The notes: a model not told the origin generated them from the sequence alone. A stretch of DNA of 64,000 nt from Planctomycetia bacterium (GCA_012269595.1 JAAXJX010000005.1:1-64000), one strand, 5' to 3'. Numbered from the stretch's first letter, positions 14,008 to 23,306 are shown. Translations and numbers: made by a program.

Positions 14008-14966
14008 GCAACTCTTCTGAAGTCACCACCGGTGAAGCCATTCGTATCAGCGGCTTGAGTCATCACTTTGGTGAAAAGCAGGCCCTGAAGGACATCGATT
14101 GGGTTCTGCCCCAAAAAGGAATCGTCGGACTGGTCGGGCCCAATGGTGCAGGCAAGACCACACTGTTTTCCCTGATCGCCGGGTTCCTGACTTTGCAGAA
14201 GGGGACGATTTCAGTATTGGGGGAGTCGAGCCCCGTGGCTTCTGCCCTCATGGGTCGAGTGGGCGTCATGCCTCAGGACGCCATCTTCGCCAGGGATATC
14301 TCCATCTTTGATCAACTTCTGTTTCTGTTGAAACTGGATGGTTATCAGGGGGAAGTGGCGGAGCAGCGTGTTCGCGAAGTGATGCAGCGGGTGGGCCTCG
14401 AGACAGAGCTTTTCAGGGGAGCCGCTGTTCTCTCTCATGGAATGGGCAAGAGACTCGGTGTGGCTCAGGCGATCCTCGCCAATCCTGAAATCGTCCTTCT
14501 CGATGAGCCGACAGCCGGCCTCGACCCCGCCAACGCACGTCAGATTCGTCATCTGATGCGGGAGTTGGCGGAAACTTCGCTGGTCATCGTCTCTTCGCAC
14601 AACCTGTTGGAGTTACAGGATCTCATCGATTCGGTCGGCGTGATCGTTGGTGGAGAGTTGATTTCCAGTGGCACCGTGGAAGAGGTCACGCGACGGGCGC
14701 GCCGCTTTGAGATTCACCTCGATGCAAAGGTGGAAGTGGAACTGGTCGTTGAGTTGAAGCAGTTGAGCCACATCAACGAAGTGGAGTTTTCCGACCAGCA
14801 ACTGACGGTCAGTCTGAATGCGGATCAGGAAGATGGCCTCAATGGCGCTCTATCTCAGCTATACCGTTTTCTGATAGAGAAGGGGCTGCCTCCACATGAA
14901 GTGCGTGAAGGTGCGAGCCTCGAGCAGGCCTATCTGAAACTGACGGGGGAAGATCAGTCTTCCTGA
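14004..14966 (+). CDS. ABC transporter ATP-binding protein
   Basis: 320 residues. Walker A GPNGAGKTT, Q-loop VGVMPQD, a modified signature LSHGMGKRLGVAQA (LSGGQ-type), Walker B IVLLDEPTAGLD and switch His in VSSHN are all visible in the first 215 residues. A C-terminal accessory domain of about 90 residues follows, as in ABC-2 drug or polysaccharide exporters. The substitution of the signature glycines by S-H-G-M-G is slightly unusual but tolerated in this class. It ends the dtxR operon and overlaps the convergent Fe-S membrane protein gene by 13 bp. Confidence 0.9.
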   Translation: MSNSSEVTTGEAIRISGLSHHFGEKQALKDIDWVLPQKGIVGLVGPNGAGKTTLFSLIAGFLTLQKGTISVLGESSPVASALMGRVGVMPQDAIFARDISIFDQLLFLLKLDGYQGEVAEQRVREVMQRVGLETELFRGAAVLSHGMGKRLGVAQAILANPEIVLLDEPTAGLDPANARQIRHLMRELAETSLVIVSSHNLLELQDLIDSVGVIVGGELISSGTVEEVTRRARRFEIHLDAKVEVELVVELKQLSHINEVEFSDQQLTVSLNADQEDGLNGALSQLYRFLIEKGLPPHEVREGASLEQAYLKLTGEDQSS

Positions 14967-16861
14967 ATCACTCCTGAAGAGGGTCCCGGGCTGACACTGT
15001 TGGATCGAAGTTGGTTGAGGCGCAGACGCATCTCGTCAACTTCCTGACTCGGGACTGCTGAGTCGAGCAGCCGACCCATGTCATCGATCAAGCCGGGGTT
15101 GGGTCCGATCCACGGAATCAGGGCTTCCAAGTGCAGGGCCGCAGCAAAGTAGCTTCCATTCTGGACAGATGCGGTGGCCTGTTTCTGGGCCAGAATTCCA
15201 CGAAGAGTGACAAGTGGAGGGAGTAACCCCCAGCGATCCCTGGAGGAGTTCAGCCAGTCTGCCAATGCCTTCGGACCATCCTGCTTTTCAATCAGTTGAC
15301 CAAAACGCAACACCAGATCGTGACTTGGTTCGAGGGGTTCATCGAGAGCGCTGCTCCACCATCTTTTGGCCGCAGCGAGATCACCGGATACGGCACTCAT
15401 GTAACCGAGTCGTTCTTCGAGACGGGTTCCCTCCGGTTCAAAGAGGGCGAATCCACCCCGGGTAACAGAGAGTTGTGAGTGTAAAAACCCGAGGGCACTT
15501 TCAGCGGCGGTGATGGCTTCGGCAGGGACCGGAGGTTTCCCTGGCAAAAAGACCTGATCCAGATTGACCGCCGCTTTCTCCATCCATTGGGAGGACTGCT
15601 GGAGGTCCCAACGGGATTTCCCTGCAGAGACCGTCATCGTCAGGCAGAGGAAAGCAGCGACCAGAACCCACTTGCCGGAGGAAGTCCACTTCCCGGATCG
15701 CCGAAGGGGCTGTTGCTGCAGTGAAACATCCTTCTCCTTCAACAACTGAGCTGCTTTCCAACCGAGAAACGTCACCATCAGTGCGATCCCCGTGGCCATC
15801 AGCAGGGGGACTTGCTCGTATACACCTCGCCAACTGAACCAGCTCAGGGCGAACACCAATGCGAGTGCCAGTTCACCACCCCAGGAGAGATGGGATTTGC
15901 GAGCGACCTTTTTTGCTTCAGGGCCATTGCTCGCCAACAGTCCCGGCTTTCCCAAACCAAATGAAAGCACGCTGTTGGGGCAGACATCCACGCAGTCGAG
16001 ACACTTCATACAGCCCGGATCGACGACCTGCTCATGAACACGGATCTCACGGGAGATCTGCACATTGGAGGTGCAATGTGCCGTGCACAATCCACACGAT
16101 TCGCACTTTGACATGTCTGCGACGATGCGCATCGGTGAGACGCGGTCAGCGATATTGAAGAAGGCTCCATAGGGGCAACCATATGTACAGAAACCCTTGG
16201 CCCCCAGCAGGTAGACCACGACGAATCCGCAGATCAGAAAGAATGGAATCGAGACGATGACCGAAGGGAATGTGGCCCAGAAGTCTTCCACGAAAAGGTG
16301 GTTGCTGAATCCTGGCCACGCTTTCACAGGGGCGAACCATGTGGTCACTCCAGGAAGGAAAGATTCAACGATGGGAAACACTTCCCGCTTGAAGGTGGGC
16401 CAGAGAAACATGTAGAAGGCGAGAATGAAGGGGATCAGGGAGAGCAGGCGGCTGCGGAAGGGGCGGGGCGTGATTCCGACCTTTTTCATCATCCAGCCAC
16501 ACAGGTCCTGGAGCGCCACCATGTGACATGCCCAGCCGCAGAACCAGCGGCCCAGTACTGCGGTCGACAAGATGGCGACCACAAAAAAGATGAAGCCCGC
16601 ATTCACCTGACCATTTTCGAGAGTGTACATACTCTCTGAAGGTTCGATGGGGGAGAGGGTGCGTCCCGTGACCCACCAATGAATCAGATGGCCTGCGATG
16701 AGGAGATGGACAAATCCGAGAACCCATGCCCGTCGCTTTCCCGAACGACCTGGGGTCCGGTTTCCGGATCGGCGAAATCCTTCACATCCTGGTTTGGGCT
16801 TGATGTCCCTGGCCAAAGTATTGCTCCCTCTTCTGCTCTCGATCATAACGACTGGGCTCAA
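14954..16861 (-). CDS. NapH/NosR/CcoG-like polyferredoxin membrane protein with long C-terminal extension
   Basis: 635 residues. The N-terminal half has about five membrane helices and the paired motifs GRWFCGWACH and FCTYGCPYGA typical of NapH, NosR and CcoG proteins. Two [4Fe-4S] motifs follow: CESCGLCTAHC and CMKCLDCVDVCP (about residues 260-310). Two or three more helices come next (near 340-380 and 400-420), then an alpha-helical, probably exported domain of about 200 residues with no known catalytic motif. It likely moves electrons between the membrane and an exported acceptor. The fused helical domain is not part of standard NapH or CcoG. It lies next to the iron/flavin block, so it might feed the flavinylated protein at 5283-6899; that is an inference. 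Confidence 0.78.
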   Translation of the reverse strand: MSPVVMIESRRGSNTLARDIKPKPGCEGFRRSGNRTPGRSGKRRAWVLGFVHLLIAGHLIHWWVTGRTLSPIEPSESMYTLENGQVNAGFIFFVVAILSTAVLGRWFCGWACHMVALQDLCGWMMKKVGITPRPFRSRLLSLIPFILAFYMFLWPTFKREVFPIVESFLPGVTTWFAPVKAWPGFSNHLFVEDFWATFPSVIVSIPFFLICGFVVVYLLGAKGFCTYGCPYGAFFNIADRVSPMRIVADMSKCESCGLCTAHCTSNVQISREIRVHEQVVDPGCMKCLDCVDVCPNSVLSFGLGKPGLLASNGPEAKKVARKSHLSWGGELALALVFALSWFSWRGVYEQVPLLMATGIALMVTFLGWKAAQLLKEKDVSLQQQPLRRSGKWTSSGKWVLVAAFLCLTMTVSAGKSRWDLQQSSQWMEKAAVNLDQVFLPGKPPVPAEAITAAESALGFLHSQLSVTRGGFALFEPEGTRLEERLGYMSAVSGDLAAAKRWWSSALDEPLEPSHDLVLRFGQLIEKQDGPKALADWLNSSRDRWGLLPPLVTLRGILAQKQATASVQNGSYFAAALHLEALIPWIGPNPGLIDDMGRLLDSAVPSQEVDEMRLRLNQLRSNSVSPGPSSGVIQED

Positions 16862-16922
16862 TTTCGAGAATGCTGATCAGTCGGTTTAAGGGCAGAAGTG
16901 ATCCAATTTGTGGATCAGGCAT

Positions 16923-16960
16923 AAAAAACGGAGGGTGGATCACCGGGGATCCACCCTCCG
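16923..16960 (-). terminator. Rho-independent terminator after the exported thioredoxin gene
   Basis: A perfect 12-bp stem (16929-16940 with 16949-16960; arm CGGAGGGTGGAT) closes on an 8-base loop. On the minus strand it is followed by six T residues (16928-16923). It lies about 25 bp after the stop of the thioredoxin gene. Confidence 0.85.
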
Positions 16961-16984
16961 TTTCAATAGATCAGGGAGACCGGC

Positions 16985-17941
16985 CTAGTGGTCGGGTACC
17001 CCGTCACCATCGTGGTCATGGTTTCCGTCAGGATGGTCCAGATTGTGGATGGCCTGTTCGATCATCTGCTTGCCCTGGGGATTGTCGGCGACCAGAGGAT
17101 CTTTGAGCATGCGATTCAGGAAGGCTTTGGCCTCGTCCCTGCGATCTTGCTCAGCCAACCACTGGTGGGCAAACCAGAGAGCATTGAGGGCATCCGGTCC
17201 GTTGACGTCCGGGTTTTCGGTCAGGAAAGCGACCAGTGTCGGGAAGTCCGGCTCGCGGGTGTTCATCAACTCCTTGAGACGCATGTTGGCCTTGTGGGCA
17301 GCGACCAATTTTTTCAGGTCGGCGTTGTCAGACTTTTCAGCCATCTCCAGATACTTGGAGTATCCGGGGTATCCGAGAAGCTCGTTTTTGGTCATCACGC
17401 CAAAAACGTCAGCGAGCATCTTGCCGGCTTCCGCATCTTCAGCTGCAAGCATTTTCTTCAGTTTGTCTCCTTCGGTGCGCAACTCCTCGAGATTCTTGAG
17501 GTAAGCTTCGGGTCCACCCGGAAGATATCCGGTACGACCGTAGGGGCGCATCATGGCATCGGCGAGCATGATAGTGGGGTAACCGTTGACTCCCATATCA
17601 TCGCGATGCTTGTCATTCATTTTGGGGTCGACCACTTTGGCTTTCAGTTCTTCAGCCTGGGGAAAATCCAGGTAAAGGTAGATGAATTGCTTGCCTGCCG
17701 TGGCATCGAAGTCCGGCTTGGAGAAAACCTCGCTGTCGAGTTTTTTGCACCAGCCGCACCAGTCACTTCCGGTGAAGTTGATCAGGATGTCCTTGCCCTC
17801 CTTTTTCGCCTTCTCCATGGCAACGGAGATATCCGTTTCCCAAGAAAGACCCTCAGCGGCCTTTTCGGTCGCAGAAAGGAAGGGGGTAGCAACGAACATC
17901 AAAAGACACAGAAACAGGATCCCGGTCAGAGATGACTTCAT
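16985..17941 (-). CDS. Exported thioredoxin-family protein (CGWC)
   Basis: 318 residues. A signal peptide (LTGILFLCLLMFVATPFL) is followed by a thioredoxin fold with GSDWCGWCKK; the redox cysteines are 62 and 65. The cis-Pro region is NGYPTIML. This active site and the KEGKDILINFTG lead-in resemble the DsbD-gamma / thioredoxin_7-type proteins common in exported pathways. A helical C-terminal half of about 170 residues follows, ending in an HD-rich tail (NHDHDGDGVPDH) that may bind metal. ATG 17941 follows AAGGAG. The 247-bp upstream region has a short CCTCC/GGAGG hairpin but no recognised riboswitch. Unlike the thioredoxin at 9106, both active-site cysteines are encoded by Cys codons. Confidence 0.85.
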   Translation of the reverse strand: MKSSLTGILFLCLLMFVATPFLSATEKAAEGLSWETDISVAMEKAKKEGKDILINFTGSDWCGWCKKLDSEVFSKPDFDATAGKQFIYLYLDFPQAEELKAKVVDPKMNDKHRDDMGVNGYPTIMLADAMMRPYGRTGYLPGGPEAYLKNLEELRTEGDKLKKMLAAEDAEAGKMLADVFGVMTKNELLGYPGYSKYLEMAEKSDNADLKKLVAAHKANMRLKELMNTREPDFPTLVAFLTENPDVNGPDALNALWFAHQWLAEQDRRDEAKAFLNRMLKDPLVADNPQGKQMIEQAIHNLDHPDGNHDHDGDGVPDH

Positions 17942-18188
17942 GGGTTCTCCTTGCTGGGGTTTGATCCGTGAGGATTGAACAGCCCTCCTTTGGGAGGACG
18001 AAAATCACCGGAGCCGCCTTTGGGACAAGTACGGATCCTGAATGAAAGAGCCAGATTAGCCGATCGGTGGACCCTCCGGAAGCGGCTTTGAATCGCATCT
18101 GAAGCGAACCGTTGGCAATATCAGCATTTATTGACGGTTTTGAAGAGAAATGTACGGATCTTTGCGCTTCCCGGGCGCGCTCTGCGGG

Positions 18189-19784
18189 TCAGTCGAAGGG
18201 ACGACAGATCACACACGCATTGATGCCACCGACACCCATGGAGAGTTTTCCGGAGAGTCCTTCTGGAAGAGGGACGGCTTCTTTTCCGGTAAAGTTCCGA
18301 TGGACTTCGGAGATCTGTGAATTCAGCTCTGACTCGGTGAGAGATGTGGGAGCGATTTGTCCCGATTCTCCGGCAAGCATTTGTGCCGTCAATTCCCAGC
18401 CTCCGCAGACACCCATACCGTGACCGAAGGTACCTTTGCGGGCTGTCATCAGAATGTGTTCGGGAAAAAGTTTGCGTGCATTTTCAACTTCAAGGTAGTC
18501 GCCGGGAGTGGCAGTGCAGTGAAGGTCCCAGGTCGAGACCGATTCTGCACTCGTGGAGGCGGATTCAAGGGCGGAATGAATCGAAGCGGTCGGCCCTTCT
18601 TCACTCGGGGTGATGATGTGGTCGGCATCCGACGTCAGACCGACTCCCACCGGTTCCATTCCGAGGGGCTTGAATCCCCGGGCCTGCATCTTTTCGAGAT
18701 CACCGATGATCCAGATACAGGAGCCTCCACTGATGTGGGTTCCTCTTAATCCGGTCAGGGGTTTGGAGACTTCACCATCATTGGAAAGCACACGGGCGGC
18801 ATTGAACGCTCCCACGACCATGGAGTGTGGCGGGGGGTCTGCAGCACCGACGACGACCGCTTCCGCTTCACCGCGGGCAATGGCGTCCATTCCCAATTTG
18901 AGGGCGACTCCAAAGGTGGAACACGCCGCCACCGGCGAGAAGCTGGGCCCTGTGATCTTGCCCATCATGGTGATCTGCGTGGCCACGGAACTGTGAATAT
19001 TCCACAGCAGGTTCGGTGAAACCGCATTCCAGGGTTCGAGGGGGACTCCCCAGTCTTTTCGTAACTGGGCAGCCTTCTTCATCTTGCCACGGATCACCGC
19101 GGCCTTGTTACTTTCGACCTCACCCTCAATGCTTTCGCCTTCAATCTCCCGGCTTTTTTCCAGGTACTCTTCCAGCCGGGTCGATTTTTCAGCCCAATAC
19201 CGGTTCCAGGCTCTGCGAGCATCTTCCCTGGCTTCGGGGGCGACGGTTTCCGGATCATCGGGCAGGCCATTCAGTGTTTCAGGATCCGCATCCCCGGCGG
19301 TGAAAGCGGCTCTGGCAGGACAGTTTTCGGGGCTTGCCCAGAACTCATCCCAACGGGCCTGTGCGCGATCTGCGGTGAGGGCTACTTCGGAGATGGTCGG
19401 CAAATCACCGAGACCTGTACCCACGTAAACATGGGCTGCATTGCCCAGGTCCTGAAGTGTCTTTTCGATTCCGGGGTTCTGCTCGAGGGACTGAATGAAA
19501 CTGCCCACCGCCATCAGGGTCGGGTCACCCATCTTGCTTTGAAGTTGACCGAAACGATTGGGGGGGAAACGGTCATCGATCCAGGAGTGATACTTCTCGA
19601 AGTCAAAGTCCGGATCTCCGACGAGAAAATTGCTGGGACCAAAGTCCTCAAACTTTTCGAGCCATGAACCTCCGGCATAAAGTTTTTCACGGAAGGTGTC
19701 GACACTGTCACAGCCGGGAGCGATCACTCCCCAACCAAAGATGCCGATTCGCGGATTTGAATCCGTCTTGACCGGGTCATTCAT
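18189..19784 (-). CDS. Atypical stand-alone beta-ketoacyl synthase
   Basis: 531 residues, about 110 longer than FabF. The nucleophile lies in AACSTFGVALKLGMDA (Cys288). The two histidines are in DLHCTATPGD and KGTFGHGMGVCGG, matching the Cys-His-His triad of condensing enzymes with altered flanks. SMGVGGINACVI fits the C-terminal NFGFGG-type loop. An extra segment at about residues 130-235, rich in charged residues (coiled-coil-like), interrupts the N-terminal half. No acyl carrier protein or other fatty acid genes are adjacent. It may condense unusual acyl chains in lipid or polyketide synthesis. ATG 19784 follows GAGGAGATTTCG; the open frame upstream to 20012 is not credible because it would overlap pdxT. 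Confidence 0.78.
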   Translation of the reverse strand: MNDPVKTDSNPRIGIFGWGVIAPGCDSVDTFREKLYAGGSWLEKFEDFGPSNFLVGDPDFDFEKYHSWIDDRFPPNRFGQLQSKMGDPTLMAVGSFIQSLEQNPGIEKTLQDLGNAAHVYVGTGLGDLPTISEVALTADRAQARWDEFWASPENCPARAAFTAGDADPETLNGLPDDPETVAPEAREDARRAWNRYWAEKSTRLEEYLEKSREIEGESIEGEVESNKAAVIRGKMKKAAQLRKDWGVPLEPWNAVSPNLLWNIHSSVATQITMMGKITGPSFSPVAACSTFGVALKLGMDAIARGEAEAVVVGAADPPPHSMVVGAFNAARVLSNDGEVSKPLTGLRGTHISGGSCIWIIGDLEKMQARGFKPLGMEPVGVGLTSDADHIITPSEEGPTASIHSALESASTSAESVSTWDLHCTATPGDYLEVENARKLFPEHILMTARKGTFGHGMGVCGGWELTAQMLAGESGQIAPTSLTESELNSQISEVHRNFTGKEAVPLPEGLSGKLSMGVGGINACVICRPFD

Positions 19785-19939
19785 CGAAATCTCCTCGCCC
19801 ACATCCCTGAATCTGAAGGATTTCCCGTGAACGCATAGTCCGGTGTCAGCGGTTCCTGATCCAGTGAATATCGGGTGTGTCCGGGCAGAATCACAGTCCG
19901 GGAGGAAAAAGGCTCTCTCAAGCAAAGAGAGGAAGGGGG

Positions 19940-20512
19940 TCAGATCCCCAGGAACCAGCGGTGGAGGCGGGGATCGGTGGTGAGCTCCGGGTGGAAGCAG
20001 CAGGCGACGCAACGTCCCTGTTGGACTGCGACCACCTCATCCTCCCTGCGGGCGATGACGTTGACCTCTTCGCCAATGCGGACAAACTTCGGAGCGCGGA
20101 TGAAGACCCCTTCACCCGTGCCGGGCCCGGGTCCCGATTGCCACTCGACTTCCCCGACGAAGGAGTGGATCTGGCGACCATAGGCATTGCGGTCGACATC
20201 CACATCGATCAGTTCAAAACGGGGTGGAGCCTGCTCCGGATTCTTGCCCATCAGGATGGCTCCTGCGCAGGTGCCCAAAAGGGCCAGGGAACCTGCACGA
20301 ACCCGCTCGGGAATCTGCTGATCAAGACCGTGAATCTTGAGCAGATGATGCAAAGTGGTGCTTTCGCCACCGGGGATCACCAGATGGGTAATCCCCTCCA
20401 ACTCTGCGGGCTTTTTGACTTCGATGGGTTCCGCACCCGCAGCATGCAGGGATCTGAGGTGGGGTTCCACAGATCCCTGCAGGGCGAGAACAGCGGCCTG
20501 AACAGTGGCCAA
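19940..20512 (-). CDS. pdxT: Pyridoxal 5'-phosphate synthase glutaminase subunit PdxT
   Basis: 190 residues, the usual PdxT length. It supplies ammonia from glutamine to PdxS for PLP synthesis. The nucleophile is Cys82 in GTCAGAILMG, the oxyanion/ligand segment is VIPGGEST, and the His-Glu pair is in CCFHPEL. It starts three bases after pdxS ends, so the two are one transcription unit. The DXP-independent PLP route is therefore present in this organism. Confidence 0.96.
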   Translation of the reverse strand: MATVQAAVLALQGSVEPHLRSLHAAGAEPIEVKKPAELEGITHLVIPGGESTTLHHLLKIHGLDQQIPERVRAGSLALLGTCAGAILMGKNPEQAPPRFELIDVDVDRNAYGRQIHSFVGEVEWQSGPGPGTGEGVFIRAPKFVRIGEEVNVIARREDEVVAVQQGRCVACCFHPELTTDPRLHRWFLGI

Positions 20513-20515
20513 GGT

Positions 20516-21433
20516 TTACCAGCCGCGATCCTGAAGGCGCTCCGCTTCCGAAAGCTTGCTGGCATCGATTCCCGGCATCGCTTCTCCCAGGTTTCTGGAG
20601 GCGTTGGCGAGTTCGGCCGCATCTTCAAAGTGGGCGGTGGCATGAACGATGGCCTTGGCGGTACGCAGGGGATCTTTCGATTTGAAGATTCCTGAACCGA
20701 CGAAGACCGCTTCAGCGCCGAGACGCATTGCCAGTGCTGCATCAGCAGGAGTGGCAATACCACCGGCCGCAAAGTTGGGAACCGGGAGTCGGCCTTCCTT
20801 TGCCACCTGACATACGAGGGAATAGGGAGCACCGTGATCCTTGGCCAAAGTCATCCACTCCTCTTCAGGGGCAGTGGTGAGGCGGCGGATTTCGGAGTGA
20901 ATCGCCCGCAGGTGACGCACGGCCTCGGTGATATCACCAGTACCTGCTTCGCCCTTGGTGCGCAACATGGCCGCACCTTCGCCGATTCGACGCAGGGCTT
21001 CACCCAGATTGGTGGCTCCACAGACGAAGGGAACGTTGAAGCGGTTCTTGTCGATGTGGTAGGCGTGATCTGCGGGAGTCAGCACTTCCGACTCGTCGAT
21101 GAAGTCCACTTCGAGGGATTCCAGAATCTCGGCTTCAACAAAATGTCCAATGCGTGCTTTCGCCATCACCGGAATCGAGCAGACCTTTTGGATCTCTTCC
21201 ACTTTTTCGACCGGGGACATGCGGGCAACGCCACCATCCCTGCGGATGTCGGAAGGCACTCTTTCGAGGGCCATCACCGCTACTGCTCCTGCCTCCTGGG
21301 CTACGTGGGCCTCTTCGGCTGTGGTCACGTCCATGATGACGCCTCCGCGAAGCATTTCAGCGAGGCCAATACGGGTTCTGTGAGCCTCAGAGAGCCCGGT
21401 TCCCCGGAGCGGGGAGGAATATCCGTCATTCAT
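20516..21433 (-). CDS. pdxS: Pyridoxal 5'-phosphate synthase lyase subunit PdxS
   Basis: About 305 residues. The (beta/alpha)8 PdxS signature is clear: GGVIMDV near the start, [27 protein letters not shown], the conserved [11 protein letters not shown], and a C-terminal [11 protein letters not shown]. The enzyme makes PLP from ribose 5-phosphate, glyceraldehyde 3-phosphate and ammonia from PdxT. ATG 21433 is preferred to 21442 because AGAAAGG is then nine bases upstream. It is divergent from the amidohydrolase array across a 559-bp gap. Confidence 0.96.
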   Translation of the reverse strand: MNDGYSSPLRGTGLSEAHRTRIGLAEMLRGGVIMDVTTAEEAHVAQEAGAVAVMALERVPSDIRRDGGVARMSPVEKVEEIQKVCSIPVMAKARIGHFVEAEILESLEVDFIDESEVLTPADHAYHIDKNRFNVPFVCGATNLGEALRRIGEGAAMLRTKGEAGTGDITEAVRHLRAIHSEIRRLTTAPEEEWMTLAKDHGAPYSLVCQVAKEGRLPVPNFAAGGIATPADAALAMRLGAEAVFVGSGIFKSKDPLRTAKAIVHATAHFEDAAELANASRNLGEAMPGIDASKLSEAERLQDRGW

Positions 21434-21992
21434 CGGTTGCATCCTTTCTGGCTGACAGACTGGAAAACGGCTTCAGGGGTCTTCACAGCTCTGTCACATC
21501 AGTCCGAGTTTGCACCCGGAAATGCCCCGATGCGAGCAGATCGGCGGACGATACAGGTTTCATGGGTGGATTCTGGTGGTTATTCTGTACCTCGACCTGC
21601 GGGAAATTCGGGGACATGAATCGCGGGGATACCTTTGGAGCTCTCCAATTCCTTTGGAGCTCCCCAGAGGTGGGGGAATAGAGATAGACGATTTCAGCAG
21701 GGGTATTCAGCGAACTGGGGAGAATCCCCGCGCGATCAGCCCTGATTGTTTGACGAGAGGAATACCGGTCTGTGTACCGGCTTCCACAGGTGGAGGATCT
21801 GCCCCCTGCTAACGGGGGAGTTTCGCCATCTGACAGGAGTGCAGTCTGCCCGTAGTAATAACGAGTCTGCTGATCGGCTGTGTTCGGGGGCAGACTTGTG
21901 AAGCGCAGGCATCGAGTGACTTTGATCGAATCAGTGTGAAAGAGCGCCGAGTCGTTGCGAGGGCAACGGCTTATGAGGAAAGAGCCAAGCAT
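21434..21992. other. 559-bp divergent intergenic region with no convincing gene
   Basis: This gap separates pdxS from the eight-gene amidohydrolase array. A 169-codon minus-strand frame crosses most of it, but its composition is unlike a real protein and it lacks any recognisable domain. The right third is rich in inverted repeats (see 21802-21896). No tRNA, DtxR-type palindrome or known riboswitch was recognised. Confidence 0.5.
21802..21896 (+). promoter_or_regulatory. Possible structured leader of the amidohydrolase array
   Basis: CCCCC (21802-21806) can pair with GGGGG (21814-21818). AGTCTGCCC (21843-21851) pairs perfectly with GGGCAGACT (21888-21896). A second AGTCTGC copy inside that loop could compete for the same GCAGACT arm, giving two alternative folds. 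It lies 97 bp before the first gene of the array. It matches no RNA family I know, and no experiment supports it. Confidence 0.3.
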
Positions 21993-23306
21993 ATGTCTTC
22001 ACCCAGAGTGTGGCTGATGCTGATCCTCCTGTTCTACCCGGGTTGGGTAGAGGGTCAGTTGTTTCAACGTCCGGTTGTTCTGGAGGGTGTCAGCGCCCCG
22101 ACGCGTGGCGGGACTCTCGATGATCTGACGATCATGATCCGTGGCGGCAGGATCGCCGAGATCTCCCAGACTGCAGACGTGCCACTCATGTCAAAAAAAA
22201 TCCCGGCCCAGGGGCTTTTCGCCACAGCAGGTCTAGTGGATCACGCTTCCGTTCTCACCCTTCCCGTGGGCGGATCGGGAGAGGCCAAGCAATGGAGTTG
22301 GGACGGCTTTGATCGCTTCTCCAGGGATGATATCGAAATGGTTCTCTCTTCGGGCGTGACCCGGGTCCATCTGGTTCCGGTTCGCGGCAGCGGTATCTCT
22401 GGCAGATCCTGCTGGGTTTCACTGGAAGAGGCGGAAGGCGGCGGGCATGGCGTCCTGATCGAGGAAGAGGCTGCCCTTTGCATCAACCTTTCATCGGGAG
22501 CCCCTTCCGCGCGCATTCGTGCTTTCGACAAAATCGTCGAGCAGTTCAACAATGCCCGTGATCGTCGCGACAGCCTCGACAGTTATGAATCAGACCTGGA
22601 GGAGTACCTCGAGGAGCTGAAGAAGTGGGTCGAGGAGCAGGCCAAGGACGGTGAAGGGGAGGGCGAAAAGTCCTCCGAAGAGGGCAAAAAGGACGACGAG
22701 GAGAAGAAGGCACCCGAAAAGCCCCGTCGTCCCGATCTCAATGAGGACAGCGATATCCTCCTGCGTGCACTGGACCACAAGATTCCGGTGTTGATCACCG
22801 CCCGTCGATCTGCAGATCTTCTGAATGCCTGCGAGTTGATTCACATGTTCCAGTTGGACGCGATCATTCATGGGGCGGATGAAGCGGCTCTGGTGATCGA
22901 CGAGTTGAAAAAGTTGGAGGACCTTTCCTTCATTATCGACCAGCCGGCGACGTCGATGGCGGTTACCGGTCCCGGAGTTCTGAGCACGACTCCCAGAAGG
23001 CCTTCCAATCTTGCTGCACTCCTGGAAGAGCATGAAATGGATTGGGTGATCGGCAGCGGAGGCTCAGGAGAAGGTCTTTGGCGAATGACCCGCAAGATGA
23101 CGGGGGAGGCTGCGCTCACGAGTGCACAGTCAACGAACCTCAGAGGTCTTCGCAGTCGTCGGGATTCCCTTCGACCCGGTCAGAATCACATCGTTCTGTG
23201 GAGTGCCAACCCTGCGACCCAGCCAGCAGCTCGCCCCGTAAAGGTGATCATCGACGGTGAAGTGGTCTGGCAGGAAGCCTCTGCGGCGAGAGGAGGGCGC
23301 TTCTAA
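21993..23306 (+). CDS. Array gene 1: exported amidohydrolase-like protein, metal motif lost
   Basis: 437 residues. A signal peptide (VWLMLILLFYPGWVEG) is followed by the small beta domain seen in composite-domain amidohydrolases (TIMIRGGRIAEIS). The place of the PG-hydrophobic-x-D-x-H-x-H motif reads TAGLVDHASVL, so HxH is absent. A lysine/glutamate-rich, coiled-coil-like insert covers residues about 202-250 and ends in a proline-rich stretch. The C-terminus returns to the beta domain with PVKVIIDGEVVWQ. ATG 21993 follows GAGGAAAG. It heads the array, and its last base overlaps the next gene. Catalysis by this chain alone is unlikely; a structural or regulatory subunit is possible. Confidence 0.75.
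   Translation: MSSPRVWLMLILLFYPGWVEGQLFQRPVVLEGVSAPTRGGTLDDLTIMIRGGRIAEISQTADVPLMSKKIPAQGLFATAGLVDHASVLTLPVGGSGEAKQWSWDGFDRFSRDDIEMVLSSGVTRVHLVPVRGSGISGRSCWVSLEEAEGGGHGVLIEEEAALCINLSSGAPSARIRAFDKIVEQFNNARDRRDSLDSYESDLEEYLEELKKWVEEQAKDGEGEGEKSSEEGKKDDEEKKAPEKPRRPDLNEDSDILLRALDHKIPVLITARRSADLLNACELIHMFQLDAIIHGADEAALVIDELKKLEDLSFIIDQPATSMAVTGPGVLSTTPRRPSNLAALLEEHEMDWVIGSGGSGEGLWRMTRKMTGEAALTSAQSTNLRGLRSRRDSLRPGQNHIVLWSANPATQPAARPVKVIIDGEVVWQEASAARGGRF

Noticed and set aside
16988-17935. 315-codon plus-strand frame over the exported thioredoxin gene
   Set aside because: It mirrors the thioredoxin gene almost end to end and encodes no known motif, while the minus strand has a signal peptide, CGWC and a terminator.
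17983-17998. CCTCC/GGAGG hairpin before the exported thioredoxin gene as a riboswitch
   Set aside because: It is a single short stem with no other conserved riboswitch element nearby.
21483-21992. 169-codon minus-strand frame between pdxS and the amidohydrolase array
   Set aside because: It has no recognisable domain or signal and no good ribosome site, and it crosses the hairpin-rich leader of the array.
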